Shown here one piece after another: positions 12,001 through 25,200 of a stretch of DNA of 64,000 nt. The notes beneath the pieces are model-generated. The model saw only the letters and a list, made by a program, of their open reading frames with translations. It was not told where the DNA came from and ran no database searches. A program made the translations under genes and the position numbers. Source of the stretch: Phaseolus vulgaris (lineage: Eukaryota > Streptophyta > Magnoliopsida > Fabales > Fabaceae); contig NC_023758.2 in the NCBI RefSeq assembly GCF_000499845.2, positions 8,843,227-8,907,226 on the forward strand, given 5' to 3'. Position 1 is the stretch's first letter, and each line of letters starts with the position of its first letter.

Positions 12001-12770
12001 TATAATAAAAGTATACTTTAAAATTGTAGATAGATTAAGAAGATCAAACTAAACTTCTAATTAAGAAAACACAAACAGAAAGCACACATATCTATGTTTT
12101 GTCCTGAAATCATTTTTAAATGTGCAACCAACATTTCTTATGGCTGGTGAAGCAATATTTAACAGGAAGCACTCACACATGCATACTCCCAACTGAAAAG
12201 GAAAATGGCAAAATGCAAAAACAAATAAACAAACCAACCAATGACATCACGTTCCAACACTTGCTCCACGGAACACGCGCGACCAAGCTCAGATAACGAA
12301 TCAGCGCACACTTCCTTCCGACAGCACCCGAAGCCGAAATCCCTGACGCTGGAGCCCTCCTTTTTGTGAAGCGGGACCTGAACAGCGACGAAGTGGAAGA
12401 CGGCGCCGCCGTCGCCGCTGAACACGGGACAGACGCTGAAGAGCATCCAAAACGGCGTGCCGTCCCTGCGGTAGTTGAGCAAAGATACCTGCGCGTTGCG
12501 CTCCTCTCGGACGGCCTCGCGAATTTCCATGACCGACCTCCGGGAAGTGCGCGGGCCCTGGAAGATGGCGGCGGTCTGGCCCAGGACCTCGCAACGGTCG
12601 TAGCCCGTGAGCTTGAGGAAGCCCGGGCTTGCGAAGACGATAGGATGGCCCGGGATGTGGGGGTCGGTGATGGTGAAGCTGTCAGGCAATTCGTCGAGCG
12701 AGTCGCGCGCGTAGCGCGTGTAACGGTCGTCGAAGGATCGGTGGATTTCGGCACAAAGGTCCATCGACAT
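9015..12770 (-). CDS. PLP: PAS/LOV protein (PLP / twin-LOV type blue-light receptor)
   Basis: Blue-light sensing protein with an N-terminal PAS and a C-terminal LOV domain. Exons (minus strand, right to left): 12770-12239, 11588-11381, 11276-11212, 10843-10764, 10648-10593, 10504-10441, 9167-9015. All junctions are GT-AG and phases match, giving 385 residues and a TAG. The first domain (about residues 30-135) is LOV-like but has GQTAAIFQGP where photoactive LOV domains have a Cys, so Ala67 replaces the photoactive residue. The second domain (about 240-345) has GRNCRFL with Cys280, expected to form the flavin adduct. The last residues resemble the conserved family C-terminus (VVKVAVRSLSM). Start ATG 12770; a second in-frame ATG is two codons on. 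Known from the family: Arabidopsis PLP binds VTC2-type GDP-L-galactose phosphorylase, and the tomato protein restrains ascorbate synthesis in the dark. An upstream ATG at 12831 opens a frame overlapping the start, so translational control is possible. Confidence 0.93.
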
Positions 12771-15700
12771 CGGCGGTGGTTCTAGAACCTTCGATGACTC
12801 CTCTTCTTCTTACAGTTTTTCCCAATCCCATGTGAACTACCACTGCTGGAGCTTCTTCTTCGGCTAGTGCTAGCAGCGTGCCGATTGTGAAGACATGAAA
12901 ACGACAGCGTTTGGTTGAGAGAAGGGTGAAGATATTATTAGCTTAACTTAACAGTGAGGAAAGCAAAAGAAGAATAAGAATAATAATATCTGAAAAGAGT
13001 TGTGGTAGCCATTAACTGGTGTTTGTTTGAGGAAAAATTATTGGATGGAAAAGGAGAGGGAAATTATGTGTTAACAAATAGGTGGACAAGACAAACGCAG
13101 ACTCTCACTCCTACCACAACACCAAGCACCTCAGGGAGCAACGGCAACCGCAGTCACACGTAATTCTATTTTTTTATAATAATTAATTCAAATATTCTTT
13201 TACTTTTCTAACTCAATAAATAAATTGAGCAGTGAAGGAAGATGTAGAAGACAGAGAAGCGAAGGAGTAAAGCTGCAACCATACGTTTGGCACTTGGGAT
13301 GTTCAAAAAGCACGTTAGCGTAAGAAACTTGATTTTTTATTTGTAAGCTTTTCAAGATATGGATATGGTTTTAAGCAATTGAAAAAGGGAGATAGGAAGT
13401 TTCAATTTTGATAAAGAGAGAGCCTTGATTCTTATCCAATCCGCGTCATTTCTCTTGTACATTTTGGTTTCTTATCTTATGTCTTTTTTTCTTAAATACT
13501 ACAGCCATTATTACCAATATCCATTTCTATTTTTTATTTTTTATTTTTATTATTATAATATGTATATTTATATTTATTTAAATTAAATATAGATTTATGT
13601 CTATATGTACGTATGAAAGATATATAGATTTATGTATGTATAAAAGATATACAGAGTATATGAGAGTTATCTTATTGGATTTTTTCAAAGTGAGAAAGAA
13701 CAAAGACAGTAAAAACTATTATAAAATCTCAAAATTAAATTGAAAAACCGCAAAAAAATTGAAAAAGTTAAGATATATTTTAAAAGATAAATTAAAAAAA
13801 ATTATCTTTAATCTAACGGCTTCCAATAAGTATTTTAATATATTTTAGAAAAAATAAAAAATAACACAAAATCTATAATAATAAAATCAAATAATAATAT
13901 AAAAATAAAATAAATAAAAATTAAAAACCCGAAAAATCTATAAATGTTGAGCTTCTTATTTCATAATTAAATTAAAAATCACTAAACTATGCACAAAATA
14001 AGAAAATAATAGGTATGCAAACCAAAATTGTATGCCAACAATAACCGAAAATATCCTCGTATTGTATAAATTAAAACGGTATTCGGGATAAAATACCTAT
14101 CTTTTGTTATTTCAATATTTAAAATACTTTTTCTATTTAAATAGTTACAAATTACAACAAATTTGGGTGAGAAAATAATTTAAAATTTTAATCATTAATT
14201 TAAAATAATAATAAAATTTGACGAGTTTGATAAAATATGATATTAATATTGGAAAAAAGGGATTTTTTATTTTAGATTAAATTTAATATTTTAATTAGTA
14301 TTAATAGAGAAAAGTTTCTAACAAAAAAAAATATTATATTTTATAGAAAATGTCTACATTTAATATTTATTGTAACCTTTTTATTTATTATTTCTTTAAT
14401 GTTTCATTGTTTTAATATTTTATTTGTAATTTTATTATTTATAAATACTAAAATTTAATTTCAACTTCAATTTGTTGTAAATTTTACAACTTGTGCACTA
14501 TTCTTTTACAATAAGAAAAAGTTTAAACTTGAAACTTATGTAAAATATTTAACTTCTTCGCAACTAATACTTTATTTGAAATGAAAAAAAAAAGTGAAGA
14601 GTACAGTAATTTGAATTAAAAATAAAAATGAAAAATAAAAATAATTATAAATTTATGAAGATATAATTGTTATAATAAAAAATAGAATATTGTAATATAA
14701 AAAAATCATAAATTTATATTAACATAAAACTTATGTAGTCATTATTATTAATACAATATTAAAATTAATAATCATACACAAAGTTTGTTTCTAAAAGAAG
14801 AATATGAGAACAACATAGGAATTCTAGTACTACATTATTTTGGACACCACTCTAGAATTTGTACCTGAGTCTATTCATGTACCTAATATATTTATATCAG
14901 ATTACTACATAAAGAATGACACATAAGGGTGAGCTATTGAAATGAATTATAAGAAACTCATCATTCTAAGTTTATACAATTTAACAATGAACTACATAAT
15001 CACATACAATCATTTAGTCTTTTTATCATACACATATACACATACATACATGGATCCACATAACCAGGATATTCATCAATGTATATCTACAAATGTCTTT
15101 CAAATACCCATATTAAGTATTTTCCACCAGAGATTTAACATTTGATCCATTTTAACACCTTAAGTATGTAACCTTGATTACATTGATCAAGGTAAGTTTA
15201 AAGTATATCCTTATCTAAACCTTAACATGCATTTTTATTCACTCCCTCAGACTTCAACACTTGACGATACAATAATTCCTCATTCAGTTTCTTATCATTA
15301 TATCTTAGTCTACGTGACTTAGACCATCAAAAAAACTAGGAAATCTCAATTATAACATAGATATTTGCTTAATGCCCACAAAAGTCATGACTCACATATC
15401 ATCCAAATTTGTGACCTCAAAATCACACCTCATACATAAATATGTTATTTCATACACATGCATACATACACATCACCATTCCTTGAATTAAAGCAATAAT
15501 CATTTATACACACAATCAAACACTTCTACATAAAAGACACTTATATAAAACAAATACATTCAGACAAGCCAAGTAAATATCACTTAGATAAAGACATCAA
15601 ACATTATTTTCACTTGAAAGAAAATAGTTTCACTAAATGAAGGTATCAAATGAAGCACTAAATAGAGAGACACGAATAATACCTTCTTTTGAGTACATCC

Positions 15701-17602
15701 ATATTCGATGAAATGAGATATCATATTATATTCTCACTTAAGCAATTTAGATGAAGTCTTTAGTATTAACACCTTAACACTTAAATGTAACTATTTCCTT
15801 ACATTTTCAAAACATACTCGCAATCTCAAAATCACTAAAGATTAGAGTTAATTGTACTATGTTTTAAGACTCAGTGGTGATTCAAATTTAGAGAGATAAG
15901 AAAAGATCCTAGTTTTACTAATAAAACAAGGGTTTTGGACTTAACATGTCATATGAATAGTTTAATGTTGCTCAAAATTCTACATACCTATTAAGAAATT
16001 TAGGGGCACATGCAAAGGACGTTATTTAGTTCTACATGCAACTACAAAATACTATACACAAGTGTAACTAGTGTTGTTCAGATTCCTCATATTACCGGAA
16101 AACATCATATGCAAACACAACTAGTGTTATTCAATTTCCCACTAAAGAACTTTACTCTTACATGCAACCCCCAAACATTTAGACCCAACATGCAACTCAA
16201 AGAAAGGTCATCATGTAAAAATCTTAACAAAAAAAATACTTTGTTTTGATATTACTAATTAAAGCTTAACTAAATAGTTTTCTTTACATAGAGTTTACAT
16301 TCTCAAGTACAACTTGGCCAAGTGAAAAAATGTGAAACATCTATAAACTCTAATGCTAATCTTGTTCAATCAAATGATATCCAAAATCTCCTTATTGTTG
16401 TAGGGTGTAATCACATTTAAAAAAAAAAGGTTTGAAAAGATGAAGATAAAGAAAGAATAGAAAAAAAAATTAAAAAGAAAAAAAAATTACATACAAGTGA
16501 GAGGATAAAAAAAATATTACAAATATATTACATTATATAATATAAAATAATTATAATATAGTAATTATATTATATAACATATAATAATAATAATATTATG
16601 TATCATAATCAATTATGTTACAATAATGATTTAATATATATATATATATATAATTGATTATGTATATTGATTATGATAAAGATATTTTCTTGTTATTTTT
16701 TTCGTTATTTTAGTTATAAAATGAAAGGGTTAGTATTATTTTTTTTATTATATATATACAAATTAACTTACGACGATGATGCTCTATATCTTTTCATTCT
16801 TATTATATGTTAATATAAACTTAAAAGACGATATTATTGATACATTATACAAATTAAGAGTGTTTATTTTTTAGATAAATTAAATTTTAAAAATATTATA
16901 AATCAATCATAATTTCAACTTGATTTATAAATTTGGATATACATCTAATATTTTTATTTTAATGCTCTAATGTATTCATATTTAATACAATAAGATAAAT
17001 TGTTGATAATAATTTTGTTTACTATTCATCCCACCCCAGATATAAAAGAATAATTAAAATTCTGAATTAAAATTTAATTAATACAATCCACTAATCACAT
17101 TCTAAAAAATAATTTATTTTCCTAAAGTGTCTTTTATTAATACTTATTACCGAGAATGAGTGCTATGAAATAACATATAAAAAAGCGAAGAGTATTTAAA
17201 AATAATATTATTAAATAGTATAAAAGTACTTTCTCAAATTTTCCACCTCAACTTTGTGTTTGTAGGGAGTATTATATAACAATATTGTCACTATATAATA
17301 TTTTTATAGTACAAAAGTTATTAGTTTTTAGTACTTTCTCTAGTTTATTTTATCAGTAATTTAAAGTTTAATTACTAATATCAAGAAAAATAGTAAATAA
17401 GGAAGGAGTTTTTTTTTACTAAAATATACTTAATTATTTTGTATAAATAATTAAAATACTAGAAAATAAAGATATTAAGATGCCCTCATACCTTATTTAT
17501 TTATATAACTTGAAATACATCAGTGAATATAGAATAATATTTTTTCACTTATTTGATTTATAAATGAAAAAAAAATATATCAGTATTAACATTTATTTAA
17601 AA
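12771..17602. other. Gene-free AT-rich region upstream of PLP
   Basis: The first few hundred bases (to about 13300) are less AT-rich and should contain the PLP promoter and leader. From 13480 to 17600 the DNA is strongly AT-rich, with TA runs near 16635-16655. Short open frames near 14942 and 16010 have no family resemblance. I see no gene. Confidence 0.55.
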
Positions 17603-18532
17603 TCTATACCTATATATAAAGGGGATTCCCCTCTTAACTCTTCTTAATTTTTTTTCCTATTTTATCTTTATATTAATATTTAATTTTATTATTGTATTAT
17701 GGTTATTATGTCATTTCTTATTCCCCTCTTAACTGCTCTTAATTTTTTTTTTCTATTTTTTCCTTACTTAATAATTTATTGTATTAATTTATTTTGGTTA
17801 TTTGGACATTTTATAATTTCAAAAATTAATAAAATAATTTTAAAATTTATTTTATTTGTTATTATTTAACTAGAGAGTGGGGAGAGTGGAGAGATTGATT
17901 AGTTGCTTTTCTGTTTTAAAGATCTTCTTCTCTATTAAATAAAAAATTAAAGATATTTGTAATATTTTGTGGACCACCTTAGCGGAGAGTGGAGATTTGT
18001 TAGGTTACTTTTTTTATTTAAACTGATATTCTCTTTTATTAAAATTGTAGAATTTTAAAATTGACTTAAGAAACGGATTTTATGATTTTCCACTACACAT
18101 AACTCACGTATCCTACTTCCCACTTCCTCTCTCATATATAGGTACCTACTCCCCACTTTCTCTCCCCATTACACCTAACACATCATTTTTTTACCATACT
18201 TCTCACTTTCTTTTATCTTTCCTTTTCACTTTCATGTAAATAAATAAATTCATTCATTCTCTTTGCCATATGCAACTTTTAATTACCGCTCTCTACTATT
18301 TTATTAACCTACTCTTTAACTTCTCATTTTAATGTTACTAAGAGAAATTGTTTTTGAAGAATAAAAAAATACTAAAGAAAGATAAATAAAAAATGCGGAT
18401 ACACACTACTATTTAATTGTATACTCTTTAACTTCTCATTTTAAATTATTTTTAAAAAATAAAAAAATACTAAAGAAACAAAAATAAAAAAATGCGGATA
18501 CACAGGCACGTCAGTGTCTGTGTTCCCGCTAG
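17603..18532 (+). mobile_element. Non-autonomous Helitron, 930 bases
   Basis: The element starts with TCTATACCTATATATAAAGG at 17603 directly after an A and ends in CTAG (18529-18532) directly before a T, as Helitrons inserted between A and T do. Just before the end is a hairpin at 18500-18523: a 10-base stem (ACACAGGCAC with GTGTCTGTGT, one G-T pair) and a 4-base loop, followed by 5 bases and CTAG. It encodes no Rep/helicase, so it would depend on enzymes supplied elsewhere. Inside, the 3' region is duplicated: a segment starting TACTCTTTAACTTCTC and ending GCGGATACACA occurs near 18309-18410 and again near 18421-18500, the first copy lacking the hairpin and CTAG. Confidence 0.82.
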
Positions 18533-18604
18533 TAATTTATAATAGTAATAAATAATTTTATTAAATATAAGTATTGATAGTATAAGTAATTATTATTATT
18601 ATTA

Positions 18605-19187
18605 CTAGCAGAAACAAGTGTATCCACATTTTCTTTTTTTTACTCATTTTTACGTTAATAAAAATTTAATATATATATAAAAATAATTTTGGATGAGTCG
18701 AAAATGAAAAACAAAAAATAACATGTAAAAAAATGATGAATTGATTAAACAACCTCTTTTTTCTTCTTCTCCGATTTTAGTCTCTATTCTTCTTCAAGAT
18801 TTTTCTCTTATTCCATTGGTAGTTTTAAGATCGGAAAGTGTGATGATGTTCATGCTTGAAATGGAGTGAAAGGATTGATTGAAAATGAAAGTTATTTTAT
18901 TTGATATGTGAGATTTGATGTAGAAACGTGTATTTTTTCTTGTTGTTGCCTTAAAATAAATAATTAAGGAAAGAATAAGGAATTAGTTTGTCTATAAAAC
19001 TGTACATTAATATTAAATTAAAAAAAAATATTTTTTAAACAATAAAATAAAAAATATATTTCATTCTACTAATAAAATATATTAAATAAAAATAAAATAG
19101 AAAGAAATTTGTGGAAAAAAACAGTTAAAATAGAAATTTTTTTAGTATAGCTATACATTATGAAATAAATAAATATATAGAATGAGA
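18605..19187 (-). mobile_element. Possible second Helitron in opposite orientation
   Basis: Read on the minus strand, 18605-18630 ends GGATACACTTGTTTCTGCTAG followed by T, like a Helitron 3' end and similar to the neighbour, but I see no convincing hairpin. A TC start near 19187 is only a guess. Confidence 0.25.
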
Positions 19188-20100
19188 GGTAAGTTTTGTC
19201 CTTTATGTTATAAAGATAAATAGAGTGAAAGGTTATGTCTGAAATTACTAGCAGTGGCTCTTGCCAAAATGGGAAGGAAATTTCGAGCTTCGAAGCACAG
19301 CGAATTGTCCATCGCCACGTGCCTTTTAGATCACTCTCTACCCTAAATGTAATTACTGTGTTTTGAAATAGTACATTTGTTATTTCATTAATTTTATAAG
19401 TTGTGCCAATAACTTTTTATGTCTTACTTTTATTTTATAGTCTAAGAATACACCGAATGATTTTTTGTGAGTGCAATATTCCTTTTCTTTCTTGGCGTAA
19501 TAATCTTGCATGTACTTTTGTAACGCCCCATTATTAGGTGAGTTTTGTTTGTATTTCTTATTATTTTTATATTTAATTATATTTTTTTCTACTCAAATTT
19601 GGATATTGTTTGGTATTTTAAATTTTAAGAAAATATTTTAAGTTCTCAGAATTGAAAAAATATATATTATTTTAGTCTCTTAATTTTATAATTTAAGGAC
19701 TAAAATCAGTTTCAAAATTTATTTGAAGCTCTCAAATATGATTTCAAAATCTAAACACATAATTAAATAAAGTGTACACACGTTTCTCCTTAGATTTGAA
19801 AGATTTAATCATAACAAATTAAGGACAATACATAAAAATTCCAAAAGAAATCGTGCTTTTAATTTATATATATATATATATATATATGTGATTTATAATT
19901 AACATTCTAACTGCATAACTTTTATCATATCAGACCATATTTTTGTTATGTTTAAATATAAGTTTTTGTGATAAATTTAAAAAATATAATTAAAGATATT
20001 ATATATATATTTAATTAATTGTATGCTTAATGTAGTGTATATGTTTTATGTGAGTGGTGTATAAAGTAAATGGACTTACATGGTGAGTTATTTCACCGAA
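19188..20100. other. Gene-free AT-rich stretch with a short less AT-rich island
   Basis: Only 19257-19360 stands out by base composition: it has an ATG followed by about 25 codons and a stop, without family resemblance. The rest is AT-rich with a TA run near 19866-19887. Confidence 0.4.
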
Positions 20101-20548
20101 TCTAATTAAAATCATTAAATATTTATCAAATTTTGAAATAAAAAATAATTAATTATTATATTGACTAAATTAGATACTATTTTAGAGACTAAAAAAAAAT
20201 TGATATTTAAAGTGATTTATATTATTAATAAAATTTATAAAATTATTTTTAAATTGGTATTTAAATTAGTTATCAAGGTTTTAGCTACTAATATTTTAGA
20301 TTCTAAATTAGTCTTTAAAAGACTCACAAAGACTAATTTAGAATATAAAGTAGTTAGTAGCAAAAATCTTGGTACTTATTGATTAGATATCAATTTAGAA
20401 ACTACTATATAATTTTTTATTAATAATAGAAACTACTTTAGATAACAATAATTTTTTAGTTTATAAAATGGTCTCTCATTTAGTTAATATAATAACTAAT
20501 TATTTTGGTCTTTAAAAATAATTTTTATTTAATGATTTTTTTGTAGTG
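20101..20548. mobile_element. Degenerate CACTA-type foldback MITE (third family member)
   Basis: The right end reads ATGATTTTTTTGTAGTG (to 20548), and the interior repeats the same phrases as the intact elements at 42848 and 61576 (TTTAGAAAC, AATTGGTATTTAAAT, TAATTATTTTGGTC). The left terminus is too diverged to place. An open frame at 20161-20382 falls inside this repeat and should not be taken as a gene. Confidence 0.65.
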
Positions 20549-20743
20549 TTATAAAATTTTAAAAAAAGATGGAGAGAGGACGAGCTTAGGGTGTGTCCAA
20601 AAGAATTAAGAAGACCTTTTTCTTTTTCAAAAGCATAACATACATTCTTTTTCTACCTTCATTCTTAAATTTATCTCTATTCTTTTTTTCTCTTTTTTCT
20701 TTGTTTGTGAAATTAAGCTAGCTAAGGGATATTGTAAAGTATT

Positions 20744-21333
20744 TGTACTGGACAGGAGTGCTCGGGATCTCGATCCAAACATTTAGGTGTGGTCAGCTTG
20801 GCTTTGCACCCAAAAGAAGGGTCATGAGCTTGACACAAATACTAATGGTCAGCTCGGGAAAAATAATTAAAGATAAAAGAAATATTTTATTTTGGTTATA
20901 ATACATATGTTAGTTAAGTATAAATAAAAGATGTTGAGAATAATGTTGTTAGCACCTAAGAATAATTGTGCACATGTAAACAAAATATTTTCCAGTAGTT
21001 AGCACCCGAAGATAAGAGGTGAGCGTGCGTGAATAGGTGATTTTTCTGTTATGATATATGCTCTCTGTTGAGATTATATTCTCACTAGTAGAATATGTTA
21101 AAGAGATATCTATAAAAGGGGCTTGAGACCCCCGGGAAAGGTACGTTGTTTCTGAATACTTAGACTAAAACTGAATACTTATTTTGTATGCTCTCACTGA
21201 CTTGATCGTCAGAGTGTGATCAACCGGTAGAGTCCCTTCTATCCCAACGAAGCATTGTTCTAATGCACCAAGAGAAGACAGACCAGAAGCTGAACTCTCC
21301 ATCTAGTCCAACCGAGGTCAACCAGCGAGAACA
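20744..21333 (+). mobile_element. Probable solo LTR of a retrotransposon, about 590 bases
   Basis: The stretch is much less AT-rich than its surroundings, begins near TGTACTGG and ends near GAGAACA. It has an LTR-promoter layout: TATAAAAGG at about 21112 followed by CTTGAGACCC and a leader-like sequence. No matching second LTR, primer site or coding region is seen, and I could not find an exact target-site duplication, so the ends are approximate. Confidence 0.5.
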
Positions 21334-21831
21334 ATGTTATTTTTTTTATTATGACTTTGGATGAGTTTCTTCTCCTAACACTTCTCTTAAATTTCTATTC
21401 TCCCCTCTTCGAAATCTTGCATGCTAGGGTTTTTCTTTGGGAAATAAGGTTTTATGAGCTTGAACTTATTTTGGAAATTTTGTCACTAGGGGTATGGATT
21501 TTTGAAGTGATCATGAAAACCTTTTAGTGTTTTAGCCCATCTTTTTCTTGAAATCTTGCTTTCCTTAAAACATAAGGAAAGTTCAAGGAAAGTAAGATAA
21601 CTTTGTTCTACATTCAAGTTTCAGTTATAGTAATAAAGTGGAAAGTCTTGATAACTTCTATTAGCAATTTGAAGTGTTAAAGCTAAATATGGATTCTTGA
21701 GTAGAAATTGTGTATTTTAGTGTAATGATTGATCTTATAAATGGTGAGATCTAGAGAAAGTTGTGTTAATATCTATGAGCTAGAGCTTAATTTTAGTCCT
21801 TGAATGTATTTTTACTTTTATTGACGATTAC

Positions 21832-22207
21832 TATTACAAAGTGGACTTTAAGCCTAACTCAACCTCATAAAACCGACTCATAGGATTGAGGTTTGCACCC
21901 ACTTTATACAATGAAAGGCTCTAATCTCTAGTCGATGTGAGATCTCCAACACACCCCCCTCACGCCGACTGCCAACTCGTGCGTGGGACTATATATTATG
22001 GGTGATCCGATAGCGGCCCGATAGCGGGTGGCACGATAGGCCCAACAAATACTCGCTAGGATAGGTTCAAAATGGCTCTGATACCATATTACAAAGTGGA
22101 CTTTAAGCCTAACTCAACCCCATAAAATCGGCTCATAGGGTTAAGGTTTGCACCCACTTATATACAATGAAAGACTCTAATCTCTAGTCGATGTGAGATC
22201 TGCAACA
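21832..22207 (-). mobile_element. Complete TRIM (miniature LTR retrotransposon), 376 bases
   Basis: Two direct repeats of about 120 bases, 21832-21951 and 22087-22207, are the LTRs; on the minus strand each starts TGTTGGAGAT or a close variant. Beside the right LTR, 22074-22086 reads on the minus strand TGGTATCAGAGCC, the primer site for initiator methionine tRNA. A G-rich polypurine tract (GAGGGGGGTG) precedes the other LTR. The element is flanked by the 5-base duplication ATTAC (21827-21831 and 22208-22212). It has no coding capacity. The same family supplies a segment of the Copia element at 29271-29518. Confidence 0.93.
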
Positions 22208-22212
22208 ATTAC

Positions 22213-25200
22213 TACCTAAAAATCGAGAATGATATAATATATTAGAAACAATAATGGTTGGAGTACTTTTTTGATTTTCACATTCTTATATTTTTATTTA
22301 AGTGTATATTCAAACCTTCACCTTAGAGTGGATCTTGATTAGCCTAAACTTAGTTAAATCAACACTTCAGTTCTACATTCTAATATGATAGATTTCGTAC
22401 GTGGACAAAGAATGTGATTTTAGGTGCAAGTTTTATTTTGTTTTAGTCAAATATAAGGCAATGTCACATGCATGATTTGAATGTATTAGAATATGAAATG
22501 GAGTGGAGTAATGGAAACTTATTAATCTTTTTCAAATTCTAAGTTTTGGATTGCTCATATTTGCATAATTCGTTCAACACGAATTATTTTTGCAAAGAAA
22601 AAATCCACCTAAAAGAATTGATTAATTTTGGTGAATTTTAGTAACCAAAAATGATTATTTTTACTCAACGAAATATTTTCACTTAGTGAAATTTCTTTAA
22701 TTTTAAATTATTCTCACTATTCAACTTAGTCTTAAAAAGAGAGTTTTCTCTCTCTTTATTTAAATTAATTTTATTTTTTAAATTTTTTTTTTATATAACT
22801 TCAAACTTATTGTTTAACCTTGATCTTATGTTACAAATGTAACTTTGTAGAATATTGATAAATTATTATGTTAGTTTATTTTTATAAAATGTGATTAATG
22901 TTTGTTTGGCATTTGAGAGTGAGATGATATTATTATGTTGGTAGTTATTAGAGGAGAAATCTAACATTGGTCATAAATTTGATGGATGTGTAACAAACTA
23001 CCTTTTCTTAGTTTTGTTATCATATGAATTGACTTGTGATATGATAATTTATTGATTTTCATATGGGTGATATAAGCTTATAATATTACATATAGAACAT
23101 GAAATATGTTAGTATTTAATATGGTTTTTTATAAGTCATTGAGTTTTATACTTGTTGTTAAATTATTTGGTGTCTTTGGTAGGTAATGAATGTGTATGAG
23201 AATTTATTAAATTCAAGTGTGTTTCTTTACAATTATTCTATTTTAGGTTTTTTTCCTAATAGATGTCGGCTTACCTTGTTATGATAATGTTTGATATCAG
23301 AGAACCTAATAGTTTAGGTATTGACCATTTGTGATGATTTGTAGGAGCACATTTTGAGAATTTTTTGTAATATGAATGCTATATATATATATATTTATAT
23401 ATTGTAAAAAACATAATTCTCAATATTTTGTAATCCAACGTGTGATGACATTTTTACACACATATATGCGTGTGTGTGTTTTTATTATGTTGTTTATATT
23501 ATTTATAGTAAAGATAGTGAAATCATTACATTATACCTTCTTACAAAATGGTTAAGTACGAGATCAAAAAATTCAAAAGAAATAAAAGAACATAATATAA
23601 TGTGTGGATAGGGAAAAAATGAACACAATCACTCAAACTTATTAGTTCTCTCAACCCACACAAGAAAATAAATCATGAAATAAGTTTGTTCGTCTTAACA
23701 AACAATTTCATGAATACTATTCACCTTAAAATTGTTATCAAGAAATCACCAATGGTGGTTGAAAATAAGAGGATAAAATACCTTTATCTTATCTAGTTAA
23801 AATTGGACTCTTATATGATAATAAAGTAAAGGTAAAAACATAGTTAGAAATGTAAATTATTTATATTACGTCAACTCAAACTTGGGTTAGAAACATCTTT
23901 TGAAATAACCTTTCTTGATATTGTTATATTGTTCTACACCTAAATAAAGTGAAATCATAAGTTATTTCTTAAACGATGATGAAATAGAACTTTAAAACTT
24001 TGTTGCATATTCTTTTGAAAGATAACTATAAATAGATGTTCTAAAGAGATCATTTATATGTTGAAACACAACATTTTAGTAATAAAGATGTATTTTATAC
24101 TAGTTCACTCAAATATAGATATGTTTATTTATAATTTATGAAAATCTTAAAGAGTTCCACTATAATAAGAAGATTAAATAAATATTTTTAATTTCATTTT
24201 GAGCTTCCACGAATACATAAAATCACTCCTAGTTATTTTCTTTATTTCCAATTGAAATAAGGTGAATTAGTATTATTTTTCATTAAGTCACCTCTAGTTT
24301 TCACGAGTACTGTCAAAGAACCACTTTTTTCTACAACGAGAAGAGAAAGATGTTTGAATACAAAGAAAATTATCTACCGAAGGATATGAATTCTAAATTC
24401 TCAATGGGTGAGATAACTTCAAAAAAGAGAAGGATTTGCAAATATGGTGCATACCGATTATTTCATCTATAAGATGGTTTAATGATATTTCAATACTTAA
24501 AGACGATCACACAACGTGCAAGAATTTTGATGTGAGTATTTTACATAGGCTCATTTGTTAGTTTGTTTGATAAATGCGTTTTTATTTATAGATATTAAGA
24601 AAATGATTGTTGTTGGTTGTATCTTATTACTTTATTGTAGTGTCAGAGTTGATCAGGACTTTGTGGTAGCCTTTAAGTTGTTTTTTTTATACTTTGTGGT
24701 AGCCTTTAAGTTGTTTTTTTTATACTGCACTTAACTTGTAGCACACATTCTCATAAAGGTTTAATATGTTATGTCAAAATATTCATTGGTATTTGTGAAT
24801 CAAATTATGAATGTTATAGACGGTCTAACAAATTAGAATACATATTTTAGGATATTATATCTAAAAGAAAAAAACAATTTATGTCATTCATTATATATGT
24901 TGATTGACCATAAAACTAACATAAATATGTGGTGACATTTTTTATAAAATAAGATGAACTTTTATACATAGGTTGTCTTAGGCTTGAAGTAGAAAGTCTC
25001 TTTCTAACCATCATAAAAGGAAGAAGACTCTCTATGTTAAGCTTAGGGAAACTGTCATAAAATGTCTTTTAAGATAACCTTGATTCATCTTTTTTGTTGT
25101 AGTTGTGGTGCAAACAAAGTTGTCATATTATTTCTCTTTTCTCTAGTGATAAAGGCTTGTGTTGGTGGTCCTCTAATGCTTCAACTATCATTCCTTCTAT

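Noticed and set aside
12366..12785. Plus-strand frame of 139 residues and further frames on both strands
   Set aside because: Shadows of the GC-rich first PLP exon; the minus-strand frame has the conserved PAS/LOV motifs.
20161..20382. 73-residue open frame
   Set aside because: It lies inside a decayed CACTA-type foldback repeat and is Lys/Ile/Leu-rich as AT-rich DNA always is.
21061..21120. TATA box and downstream leader near 21112 as a gene promoter
   Set aside because: No coding frame follows; the layout fits an LTR.
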